A stretch of DNA of 14,709 nt from Nitrospinota bacterium (GCA_022562795.1 JADFOP010000048.1:1-14709), one strand, 5' to 3'; positions 6,519-13,641 are shown, numbered from the stretch's first letter. Numbers and translations are program-made. The notes: generated from the sequence alone by a model not told the origin.

Positions 6519-8954
6519 TCATACCTTCCTGGAGAGAGTGTGATTGATAGCTAGGGCCTGAGACCAAAGGAGCTTAGTGACTGACTTGACCGACGCCACG
6601 ATTAGAAACGCGCTGATGACGGCCACGAAGTATCCAAGAAGAACAGGAAGTCGAGCAAGTTCCTCCCACGGGAGACCGACATAAGCGGTTGAAACCAATA
6701 TGCTTAGCCTAACACCTATTCCACAAAGGGCTGGCAACAACGCGGTAGAGACCATCGATACCGTTGAAGCACCCGAATCGGCCCACGTCATTCCCCAAAG
6801 AAGAACCGTAGCAGGAAGGATATATCGGCTGGCAATCACAAGAACCGTCCGTTCAATATGTTCCGTCATCGCGGAACCGAGGATAAATTGGTCGGTCAGT
6901 TCTATAAGCTTTAAACCAAACCCGTTACCCGGCAATAGGTAGAAGGCCCATATAAACAGACTAATCATTATGCCTCTCGCCACCGCTGATGTTCCCCTTG
7001 CAGCTACCCAAATGGCAATGAGAATGGGTAGCGCGACAATGTGAGTCGTGTGATTAATATTACTGGAAGTCCCAAGATAGAAGAAGACAACCCACAGGGA
7101 CAACCAAACATCTCTGGTTATTGGTTTCTTCAAGCTGACTAATGCCACCGGAATTAATAACAGTACCAGTAGAATGGTCCGTACTTCTACGGTAGAAGGC
7201 CAGGCAATAGCCGCTACACCAGGGACAAACAATAATAGTCCATTGCTAAGAGTGCTTATTCTCTCCGGGTCTTCCCTTAACCTCCACCATAGAAAGGAGA
7301 AACCTACTACCAGGACGCCTGCGGCCAGAAGCCATCTGTCAGGTAAGCTGATGGGAGTGTATACGTTGTAGAACGTCAGCCTTCTGATGGCGAGGCCGAT
7401 CCAAAACGCACCGAAGAGCAGAATCCAAACGGGACGGCGGGACAACCCCCACGCCACCAAGGGGATGCTAAACACCAACCAGTTGAGGGGATGATACGGA
7501 TTGGCAGATAGAAACCCCCCCGTGAAGAGAAGCGTAAAAAGAAACAAGAGCAGCCCATCTTCCAGGCTGGAGTTCCTCTTGCCGAAGAGTCGAACATAGA
7601 ACATTGGCAAAGCCGCAATGAGCGCAAAAGCGGCCGCCACCTGCCAAGGATTAGCGAAAATTAAATTGGCGCTGAAAGGCAGATGAGAGGAGACGTAGTC
7701 CGATACTCCCACGTAGAACTCAATGCCGATGAGCGCGCAGAGACCAAGTATCCCGCCCCCAATCAGCCAAATCCTGGAACGCACGGTCCATCCGAGATCA
7801 CCATCGGAAAGGGAGACATATGCCAGAAGCGCCATGGATAACAAGGTGGCCGATACCATAAATACTCCCATGGGTGATGAGCCTTTTCTTCCCATGTTGG
7901 CCAGCCTCTTATCGCGAAGCTCATTCAGCGTCATGGGGGTTGAAGTCCCAGTTATTACCTTAGAAAGCAGCTTTATCATCATAGACTTGTCTTCGGCAGG
8001 TAGTTTGAGCAAATCTAGGGCTGGCAAAGCCGGGGATTCGTAGAACGGAGACACGCCCGCCAATATGGAGAGGGTTGGAGCCCAGTCTATTTGTAGAACT
8101 TTCGTCGGTCCCCCTTTTTTCACGCGGGGGCCTAAGAGAATAAACGGGGTTTCCATCACCATCTCAGTACGGTCCACATGAAAACCATTGTCATCCATCC
8201 CGTGTTCAGCCGTAATCAATACAACGTCCTTGTCTGTGGTCAAATTGACAAGTTGGCGCACATAATCGTCAATAATTCGTAGAGTAGGTGGATACTTAGG
8301 GGATCGTGGAGTTTCAAGATGTCCGATGTAATCCAAAGTGATGAATTGAACCACTGCAAGATCCCATTTTTCTTTCTTGAGAAAACCGTAAGCCTGATTG
8401 AATAGGTACCTCGCGTCCTTGCGGTACTGACTAAAGAGAAAAAATCGAGGCTTAAATGCGGTAAGATCAGTGTACTTACCGTAGGCCCCGTGCATAACGT
8501 CGGAACTAAAAATTACGGCTCGCCTGTTTTGTTGAGTTACACGTTGAAAAAGGTTATCAGAAGCCGTTGCTGATGCTTGAAAATCTTCAAAGAAGGCGAA
8601 GGGACTTGCCAGGGTTCCAGAGAATATTGCTAGGTCGCCCGCAATTGTTAGCGGGACGGAGGCCACCTCGGAGATGCCCCACGCGCCGTATTCTCGAAGG
8701 CTGGAAATAAATGGCATGTGGTCGCTGAACGTGAAGTCCTTGCGTGCGGAATCTAACAGAATTACCAACATTCTCCCACGCGGCGGAACCAATGACGAAG
8801 GAGGATTGATTTCTCCATATTCTACGTGATTCTGAATAGCTAGGAGACCGAAGCCTGCGTAAGCAATCGCGGTCGAAAAAATGAGCAGAGCCAAAAAGAA
8901 TAAAATGGCACCTTTTTGTCTTGCCCACAAGGGGATGATTCTCCTTTTCACCAC
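6519..8954 (-). CDS. Membrane-anchored alkaline-phosphatase-superfamily protein, GPI ethanolamine-phosphate-transferase-like
   Basis: An 811-residue protein with one N-terminal membrane segment (about 16-40), an extracytoplasmic alkaline-phosphatase-fold domain (about 60-300) and roughly 13-15 membrane segments from about 363 to the end. Metal and active-site motifs in order are LVILLDSARKD (63-73, D68), VPLTIAGD with candidate nucleophile T103, FITLDYIGH (204-212, D208/H212), IDDYVRQL (228-235) and ITAEHGMDDNGFH (247-259, E250, H251, H259). Motifs and layout resemble PIG-O/PIG-N/PIG-G, which transfer phosphoethanolamine to a GPI glycan. Those show D-H where this protein has E250-H251. Likely role (inference): phospho-group transfer to, or hydrolysis from, an exported glycan or lipid. 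Start is GTG at 8954; a second GTG follows immediately. GC is lower than in the flanking flippase gene. A simple phosphodiesterase/sulfatase role remains possible. Confidence 0.8.
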   Translation of the reverse strand: MVKRRIIPLWARQKGAILFFLALLIFSTAIAYAGFGLLAIQNHVEYGEINPPSSLVPPRGRMLVILLDSARKDFTFSDHMPFISSLREYGAWGISEVASVPLTIAGDLAIFSGTLASPFAFFEDFQASATASDNLFQRVTQQNRRAVIFSSDVMHGAYGKYTDLTAFKPRFFLFSQYRKDARYLFNQAYGFLKKEKWDLAVVQFITLDYIGHLETPRSPKYPPTLRIIDDYVRQLVNLTTDKDVVLITAEHGMDDNGFHVDRTEMVMETPFILLGPRVKKGGPTKVLQIDWAPTLSILAGVSPFYESPALPALDLLKLPAEDKSMMIKLLSKVITGTSTPMTLNELRDKRLANMGRKGSSPMGVFMVSATLLSMALLAYVSLSDGDLGWTVRSRIWLIGGGILGLCALIGIEFYVGVSDYVSSHLPFSANLIFANPWQVAAAFALIAALPMFYVRLFGKRNSSLEDGLLLFLFTLLFTGGFLSANPYHPLNWLVFSIPLVAWGLSRRPVWILLFGAFWIGLAIRRLTFYNVYTPISLPDRWLLAAGVLVVGFSFLWWRLREDPERISTLSNGLLLFVPGVAAIAWPSTVEVRTILLVLLLIPVALVSLKKPITRDVWLSLWVVFFYLGTSSNINHTTHIVALPILIAIWVAARGTSAVARGIMISLFIWAFYLLPGNGFGLKLIELTDQFILGSAMTEHIERTVLVIASRYILPATVLLWGMTWADSGASTVSMVSTALLPALCGIGVRLSILVSTAYVGLPWEELARLPVLLGYFVAVISAFLIVASVKSVTKLLWSQALAINHTLSRKV

Positions 8955-9305
8955 GACCCTAGTTCTACAGCTAAATGCTCGTAGTTCTCCACTCCAGAAT
9001 CAAGACATTACGCCGAAGCTGGGCCCCAAGCGTTCCTTTGACCATGGTCCTAGCACCGAAAGAGGGTCGACGTCGGACTCAACCCCCTTGGTTCCTTCTT
9101 ACGCCCATCCAATGGCGTAAAGCCCATTACAGTACCACTATATAATCTCAGCTGGGCCTCAAGGGTCTTTTTTAGCTCTGCTTACTTACGCCTCCCTCGT
9201 GCTCGGGTCCGAGCGCGAATGAAAGCTCTGGTCCCGGGGGAGTCCTTGTTCTCGATTATAGCAGAGCAAAATGAGGCTGACTGTCGGCGCTGTCCCGGTC
9301 CTTGC
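8955..9305. other. 351-base intergenic region holding direct repeat copy 2 and inverted repeats
   Basis: No convincing gene is seen here. The end next to the flippase (9256-9305) belongs to the direct repeat shared with 6205-6343. An inverted repeat TTACGCC/GGCGTAA (9099-9105 and 9114-9120, eight-base loop) could fold in the RNA between the flippase and the 811-residue protein gene. GCTCGG/CCGAGC (two-base gap) occurs near 9208-9221, and GACCATGGTC (9040-9049) is a perfect palindrome. A TATAAT on the minus strand near 9255-9260 has only a poor -35. No reliable terminator or promoter was found. Confidence 0.4.
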
Positions 9306-9446
9306 CTAGCGTCCAAACACCCTCGCCCTCAGCAGCCGTAACATTTGCAGGTCCTCCCGCTCAAGCTGCTGAAGGAGCAGGAGACCGACGTAGCAGAGGC
9401 TGAAGACCCCAGTGGACAAGGCCAGGCTCAATACGGGCGAGGCCAC
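9256..9446 (-). repeat. Direct repeat copy 2 (intact flippase 3' end and downstream flank)
   Basis: The partner of the decayed copy at 6205-6343. It includes the last 46 codons of the flippase, its TAG and 50 bases beyond. The two copies flank the 811-residue protein gene in direct orientation, about 3.05-3.1 kb apart. Confidence 0.75.
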
Positions 9447-10913
9447 AGGCGCCACCAACCGGAACCCCACTACGACCAAGCCTCCAGCCAGGCCGGCAGC
9501 GAGCGGTTTGGCCCACTTTCTATCATAGGGCGAGAGTTTCAAGAACCACCGAACCTGCGCGAGGCCCAAGAAATTGCCTACAACCATGGCCGCCCCCGTC
9601 GCTATGGCCGCACCCAGAATACCAAAGCGGGGGATCAAGAGGAGATTGAGCAAAAAGTTCAACCCGGTCACCGCAAAGGTGTTGGCCAAAACCAGCCGAC
9701 TCCAGCCGGCCATGCGAATTATAGCGCCGCACGATCCAACGCACGAGTTGTAGAAAACGGCCCCGGCCAAGATAATCAATGCCAGACCGCCCTGCGCGAA
9801 CTCGGCGCCAAAGATTACCAAAATGTCCCGGCTGAGCAGCACGACGAGGACAAATATGGGCAGGGTGAGGGTAAAGACCCAACGGGTATCGATCTTGAAG
9901 AGCTGGTCGAGCCCATCCATGTCGTTGCGATGAAGGAGCTCTGCGATTATCGGAGCGAAGATGGAACCAAAGGCAAAATGGATCATCCCACATAAAGCCG
10001 CCACCCGCAGGGCCACGCTGTAGACGCCGACCTGTGCCGGGGCGGTAAAGTAGCCCAACATTATCGTATCGGTCCATTCCACGATCATCGCCAGCATGCC
10101 GGCCCCAAGCAAGGGAACTGAAAAGCTGATCAAGGCCCAGGCTTGGCCGGGTTCCCTCCGTCTCGTGCCGGAGGTTAGGAGGCGTCGGAGCGCCAAGCCG
10201 GCCAGGACGGCGCCTGCCACTGCGGCAACGACGTAAGAGCCCACCGCCGCCCCGATTTCCAAGCCCCCAAGGACTAGCACCAGGAAGAGCCCAATGCGTG
10301 CGGCGGGCTCAAAAAGGTTGCTTACCCAGAACGTCTCTTCCATGCGTTGAAAGCCCCTGGTCGCATGAAGCCACAGCGTGCAGAAAACGGCGGCCGGCAC
10401 CGCTATCGTCATCAAGCGCAGCATGCCACCTATGGCGGGCTGATGGAATATTCGGGTCGCAACGGGAGCCGCCACGGCCCAGCCAGCCAGAACCACTACC
10501 ACGGAAGAGGCGAGCCCCATCCACGAGGCCGTCCCTACCAGGCCCGGTATGTGGTCAGCGCTCCCCCCGGCTCTTTGCTGGGCGACGAACCGCATCACGC
10601 CTTGATCGAGACCCATCGCCGCAACCGTCGTCATGATGGTAACGGCGCCAACCAGGAGCATATAGGTCCCGTAGCCGCCAGCGCCCAGATAAGTGGTGAG
10701 GATAAAAATGTAGGCGACGCCGAGGAAGCGCCGAAGGACAACCCCCAAAATGGCCAGCCCCCCACCCCGAAGGAGCGTGCGGAGATAGCTTTGGAGTTCA
10801 TCAATGAGCCGGTCGGCGTCAGAGGTCGCTTCTTCCACAATGGGCCTCAAGTTCTCCACGTACTCTGGGGTGGAAGCGGTCCGGCGGCGCCTCTCCCTGA
10901 TAGGTCTCTTCAC
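9306..10913 (-). CDS. Polysaccharide flippase (Wzx/MOP superfamily)
   Basis: A 535-residue polytopic membrane protein of the MOP flippase superfamily, which flips lipid-linked oligosaccharides across the inner membrane. It has about 12-14 hydrophobic segments starting near residue 50. The first pair contains the family-typical LGVAYIFILTTYLGAGGYG (69-87) and MGLDQGVMRFVA. There is a conserved-looking ATGAAMVVGNFLGLAQVRWF near the C-terminus. About 48 charged, non-membrane residues precede the first segment, longer than usual. The start is GTG at 10913, with an in-frame TAA just upstream and only a weak GGGC SD. A strong sigma70-like promoter lies at 10951-10979. It is the first gene of the minus-strand glycan block and divergent from the CDP-alcohol phosphatidyltransferase-like gene. 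A degraded duplicate of its 3' end lies at 6205-6343. Confidence 0.93.
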   Translation of the reverse strand: MKRPIRERRRRTASTPEYVENLRPIVEEATSDADRLIDELQSYLRTLLRGGGLAILGVVLRRFLGVAYIFILTTYLGAGGYGTYMLLVGAVTIMTTVAAMGLDQGVMRFVAQQRAGGSADHIPGLVGTASWMGLASSVVVVLAGWAVAAPVATRIFHQPAIGGMLRLMTIAVPAAVFCTLWLHATRGFQRMEETFWVSNLFEPAARIGLFLVLVLGGLEIGAAVGSYVVAAVAGAVLAGLALRRLLTSGTRRREPGQAWALISFSVPLLGAGMLAMIVEWTDTIMLGYFTAPAQVGVYSVALRVAALCGMIHFAFGSIFAPIIAELLHRNDMDGLDQLFKIDTRWVFTLTLPIFVLVVLLSRDILVIFGAEFAQGGLALIILAGAVFYNSCVGSCGAIIRMAGWSRLVLANTFAVTGLNFLLNLLLIPRFGILGAAIATGAAMVVGNFLGLAQVRWFLKLSPYDRKWAKPLAAGLAGGLVVVGFRLVAPVASPVLSLALSTGVFSLCYVGLLLLQQLEREDLQMLRLLRARVFGR

Positions 10914-11214
10914 AATCTGCCCGACTTAACAGCCAGAGAGACTCTTCGGCATTATAGGAGATTAGCCCGATAGTGACAAGGAACCTCTTCTTCCAGAATG
11001 AGCTCCTGCCCGAGGGGTCGCAGCGGGCCGTTCGGAATCGCTCTTTTCAAGGTCTTAGGGATTTGCTATCTTTTGTTTGCAACTTGGGATGAAGGCCTAA
11101 GGTGTCTAGAGGATAGAACGGTGCTATCTAGAGACCTGTCGGAAGTGATTGCTAGAGCTGACTCGGATGCCCTTAGTATACGTCAGGTGGCTAGAGCCGG
11201 GGCCTTTAGAGCCG
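10914..11214. other. Divergent intergenic region
   Basis: About 300 bases between the flippase and the CDP-alcohol phosphatidyltransferase-like gene. It holds the strong minus-strand promoter at 10951-10979. For the plus strand I see only a weak candidate (TTTTCA near 11044, an AT-rich TATC stretch near 11068-11074). A short hairpin GATAG/CTATC (seven-base loop, about 11112-11128) lies in the plus-strand leader. No gene is evident. Confidence 0.4.
10951..10979 (-). promoter_or_regulatory. Sigma70-like promoter of the flippase gene
   Basis: On the minus strand TTGTCA (10974-10979) and a perfect TATAAT (10951-10956) are separated by exactly 17 bases. The predicted transcript starts near 10944, about 30 bases before the GTG at 10913. 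This is one of the two best promoters in the window. Confidence 0.8.
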
Positions 11215-12036
11215 ATGCGCACTAAAGTCCCTTCGGGCGAAACGCGCCCGACCCTCGATGAGGTCTGGGCCTCGTGGAGCGACGAGAAGCGTGGCTGGGA
11301 TGCCCGGTACCCCTGGATTTACTACTGCAAACGACCTCTCTCGCTTTATCTGACCCGGTGGCTCATTCCCTTTGGGGTCACGGCCAACCAGGCTACGGCC
11401 TTCTCGGCGCTGGCCCTGGTTGGGAGCATTATCTGCTTCAGCTTAGGTTTCAATGCGGGCTTTGTCGCGGGAGGCATCCTGCTGATGGTCTTCTTCGTAG
11501 CCGATAAGGTAGATGGCAACCTCGGCCGATTCCTAGAGGGAGGCTCGCAGGCCGGAGAATTTTTCGACAACGTCGCGGGTGCGCCTTCCTTCACCATCTA
11601 CTTCTTTATCGGGCTAGGGCTGATGCGGACGCCCGATGCCTGGGGCCACCACCTCGTTGCCGCGGTGACCGCCGAGCCCGACGCCGCCTTCGTGGGGGCC
11701 GGGCTCTTAATCCTAGGCGCCTGGACGACCATCGCCGCCCTCTTGACCATGGTCCTGAGAACCCTGGTCACCCTCAACCTCCTGCAGAAGGCCGAGCCCG
11801 AACGTCTGGCGGCCCTCCCCGGTGTGCTCGCCACTTCCCATGGCCGGCGCCTCCACAAATTCAAGGTGAATCTGGTCGATCTCCAGGGGCACGATTTCCT
11901 CCCCCTTGTTGCCGCAATGACCGGCGGGATGAGCTTGTTTCTCGCCGCCAGCGCCGTCGTCCAGACCATCAACCTAATCCTGGAGACGTTCTACTACTGT
12001 CGCCGCGCTCTTCGGCTCTTTCCGCCTTCGGGCTAA
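11215..12036 (+). CDS. CDP-alcohol phosphatidyltransferase family protein with altered active site
   Basis: A 273-residue membrane protein from the ATG at 11215; ATG at 11167 and TTG at 11149 are in-frame alternatives (up to 295 residues). No start has a clear SD. The family transfers a phosphatidyl or phospho-alcohol group from a CDP-alcohol. Numbered from 11215, the signature is D97-K-V-D100-G101-N-L-G104-R105-x8-G114-x3-D118-x3-G122. It fits the canonical spacing, but Ala before Arg is Gly and the fourth aspartate, the presumed catalytic base, is Gly. About six hydrophobic segments are present, plus an N-terminal amphipathic part (RPLSLYLTRWLIPFGVTANQ, 40-59) as usual for the family. It is divergent from the flippase gene and probably part of the same surface-lipid or glycan function. 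It is either inactive or a divergent subfamily. Confidence 0.85.
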   Translation: MRTKVPSGETRPTLDEVWASWSDEKRGWDARYPWIYYCKRPLSLYLTRWLIPFGVTANQATAFSALALVGSIICFSLGFNAGFVAGGILLMVFFVADKVDGNLGRFLEGGSQAGEFFDNVAGAPSFTIYFFIGLGLMRTPDAWGHHLVAAVTAEPDAAFVGAGLLILGAWTTIAALLTMVLRTLVTLNLLQKAEPERLAALPGVLATSHGRRLHKFKVNLVDLQGHDFLPLVAAMTGGMSLFLAASAVVQTINLILETFYYCRRALRLFPPSG

Positions 12037-12121
12037 CCCATTCCTTCCGGCTCACTTGACCGAGCCCCATCCTTCAAGGATAACCTCTTACGTTGGGCTG
12101 TGGGCCCTATATTCCTCCGGC

Positions 12122-12150
12122 TTGACTCATGTCTGGTGCGCTGCTATACA
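12122..12150 (+). promoter_or_regulatory. Sigma70-like promoter of tRNA-Ala
   Basis: TTGACT (12122-12127) and TATACA (12145-12150) with exactly 17 bases between. The expected start is near 12157, giving a leader of about 43 bases before the tRNA at 12200. Confidence 0.8.
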
Positions 12151-12199
12151 GATGGTCCCGGACCTATAAGCCCGGGCTGATGCCGATCGCCAACCCCGT

Positions 12200-12275
12200 G
12201 GGGCAGTAGCTCAGTCGGGAGAGCGCCACGTTCGCAACGTGGAGGTCGTGGGTTCGATTCCCATCTGCTCCACCA
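12200..12275 (+). tRNA. tRNA-Ala (anticodon CGC)
   Basis: A complete 76-base cloverleaf with encoded CCA. The acceptor stem GGGGCAG pairs with CTGCTCC and has the G3-U70 wobble that marks alanine tRNAs. The D-arm is GCTC/GAGC. The anticodon stem CCACG/CGTGG holds the loop TTCGCAA, so the anticodon is CGC and reads GCG. The T-arm GTGGG/CCCAT holds the loop TTCGATT. It has its own promoter and a likely downstream terminator. Confidence 0.97.
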
Positions 12276-12310
12276 TTCTTCATTTAGAGATCTAAGGTCT
12301 TCCAAGCAAG

Positions 12311-12360
12311 AAGCGACCTTCTGGCCTCATCTGGCGTCTCCGACTTCAAGGCCGCTTTTT
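12311..12360 (+). terminator. Probable rho-independent terminator after tRNA-Ala
   Basis: AAGCGACCTT (12311-12320) pairs with AAGGCCGCTT (12348-12357) with one mismatch, and a run of five T ends at 12360. The 27-base loop is long. An alternative shorter stem is GGCCT/AGGCC (12323-12327 and 12349-12353). Confidence 0.5.
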
Positions 12361-12397
12361 AGGGGATAATGGAGGCCGCATACCGTTACAGCTTCAA

Positions 12398-12415
12398 GTG
12401 GGCTACCGGGCCCAC
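12398..12415. repeat. Hairpin between the convergent tRNA and methyltransferase genes
   Basis: GTGGGC (12398-12403) and GCCCAC (12410-12415) form a perfect 6-bp stem with a six-base loop. It lies about 90 bases after the methyltransferase stop on the minus strand. No T-tract, so a terminator role is uncertain. Confidence 0.35.
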
Positions 12416-12503
12416 CCGATTCACAACCATTGCAACCGGTTAGCGGAGCGGAACTTTATCTTACCGGAGAGCCTAAAGGCGCCAAGGAGGTTGGCCTAGT
12501 TCA

Positions 12504-13244
12504 TTAAGACTTCTTAAGACCTGCCAGAACATGAAATGTCCTAACCTTTGTCCATCGATAGTTTATTTGACGGCAGAAATCAAAAAGCGAGTCATTTCTT
12601 CCCACGTCATGAGCTAATAACATTCCGTTGCTTTTTAAAACAGGCCATGCGCTGGTGAATTCAAACATCATGTTTTCGTAGGAATGATCGCTGTCATGAA
12701 GAAAAATATCAATCGGGCTAACTTCTTGAAGGAGTGGGTCTAAAATATCTTCTGAGGTACCAAGCAGCAGGTTCCAGCGACTTCTGAGGTCGTCTTGGAC
12801 TATCCATCCACTAGATTGTTTTTCGTCAGGCAAGTCTATCGAGTGCAGAACCCCTTTCCCGTTCTTTTCCATGGCCTTGAGGATAAACGCTGATGATTTC
12901 CCAGCCCCCACTCCCGTCTCAACAACCACATCTGGTTTCATGAGACGAACTACAACGTAGAGTAAATCCGCCTCTCGCGTCATATAAAACCTGCCAGGGC
13001 CTGGCGCTTTCAACTCCAGGCTCTCATTGACTGAAGTTAAAAAGCTTTCCTCCTCGGCCAGTTCCTCAAACAATTCTGATACGTTTTTCTTGGGAATTCC
13101 CAAAAGATCAACGGGAAAGCGAATCTTTGAGGTAAATGTGTATCTATACTTAAGCTCCCTCACCGCTCTTTTAGGGCCAAATATTGCTTTAACGATATGT
13201 TTGGGATAAATACTTCGCAGAACGTCCAGCGTCCATCGACTCAT
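12504..13244 (-). CDS. Class I SAM-dependent methyltransferase (Methyltransf_24-like)
   Basis: A 246-residue cytoplasmic protein from the ATG at 13244; the frame also opens at a TTG at 13274 with ten more residues, a less likely start. The SAM-binding motif I is VVVETGVGAGKSS (106-118). HSIDLPD (134-140) holds the acidic ribose-binding residue. DIFLHDSDHSYENM (179-192) and LLAHDVGRND (209-218) complete a fold shared with O-methyltransferases and CmcI-like proteins. The target is unknown; similar genes in glycan clusters methylate sugars. It ends in tandem stops (TAA TGA). GC is strikingly lower than in the tRNA, the CDP-alcohol phosphatidyltransferase-like gene or radC, suggesting transfer. 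A TATATT box at 13284-13289 lies 39 bases upstream of the ATG. Confidence 0.85.
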   Translation of the reverse strand: MSRWTLDVLRSIYPKHIVKAIFGPKRAVRELKYRYTFTSKIRFPVDLLGIPKKNVSELFEELAEEESFLTSVNESLELKAPGPGRFYMTREADLLYVVVRLMKPDVVVETGVGAGKSSAFILKAMEKNGKGVLHSIDLPDEKQSSGWIVQDDLRSRWNLLLGTSEDILDPLLQEVSPIDIFLHDSDHSYENMMFEFTSAWPVLKSNGMLLAHDVGRNDSLFDFCRQINYRWTKVRTFHVLAGLKKS

Positions 13245-13283
13245 GACAAGAGCTCTCTCGGGGGAAGCACCCAATTTGCTCTT

Positions 13284-13323
13284 AATATACTATCGGTTGG
13301 AAGGATATAAAATCAACCGGTTG
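13284..13323 (-). promoter_or_regulatory. Promoter/operator candidate of the methyltransferase gene
   Basis: A -10-like TATATT (13284-13289) has no convincing -35 at standard spacing. Just upstream on that strand are a perfect 10-bp palindrome CAACCGGTTG (13314-13323) and a further half site CGGTTG (13294-13299). The three CGGTTG/CAACCG half sites around the core promoter suggest a binding site. Confidence 0.35.
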
Positions 13324-13371
13324 AATAGAACCCCCTTATGGATAGGGGAAATCGCCCAAAAAAAAGCAGAT

Positions 13372-13399
13372 ATTCGGAAATTCGCGGAAATTCGCGGAA
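13372..13399. repeat. Short tandem repeat, 2.8 copies of ATTCGCGGAA
   Basis: One 8-base copy ATTCGGAA (13372-13379) is followed by two exact 10-base copies of ATTCGCGGAA (13380-13389, 13390-13399). The ten-base period equals about one helical turn, as in iterated protein-binding sites. Confidence 0.6.
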
Positions 13400-13536
13400 A
13401 AAATGCTGTATGCCGCGAGCCCAAGCGCCCGGCCCAACCCTACTCAACGCGCCGGAACGGAACCCTTCCCGCAGCCACGCGGGGGCACTCTAGACAGATG
13501 TGTCAGCCGCGCGGAGGCCTCCAAGGATACGCCTCC

Positions 13537-13579
13537 TTGTTCCGCCATCCCGAATCATGCTAAAATCGGCCCAGGGCCG
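13537..13579 (+). promoter_or_regulatory. Promoter-like element 1 with palindrome
   Basis: TTGTTC (13537-13542), an 18-base spacer and TAAAAT (13561-13566) are followed directly by the perfect 13-bp palindrome CGGCCCAGGGCCG (13567-13579), which would cover the transcription start. Promoter strength is moderate. Confidence 0.45.
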
Positions 13580-13610
13580 CGCGGTCTCATAGATACCAGG
13601 GAGTGCCTAT

Positions 13611-13641
13611 TTGACCATTGTGCGGCTCTGGGCCGTAAAAT
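13611..13641 (+). promoter_or_regulatory. Promoter-like element 2 with palindrome in the spacer
   Basis: TTGACC (13611-13616) and TAAAAT (13636-13641) are 19 bases apart, and the spacer contains the near-palindrome CGGCTCTGGGCCG (13623-13635), ending at the first base of the -10. This is the second copy of the site at 13567-13579. The expected transcript starts near 13648, 40 bases before the XRE start codon. Confidence 0.5.

Noticed and set aside
9345-9995. Long plus-strand open frame opposite the flippase gene (216 codons)
   Set aside because: It is antisense to a clear membrane transporter, has low-complexity polar composition with no domain, and no SD or promoter.
12200-12503. tRNA-Ala 3' end as an integration (att) site
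   Set aside because: No second copy of the tRNA 3' end was found in the window and no integrase gene is present.
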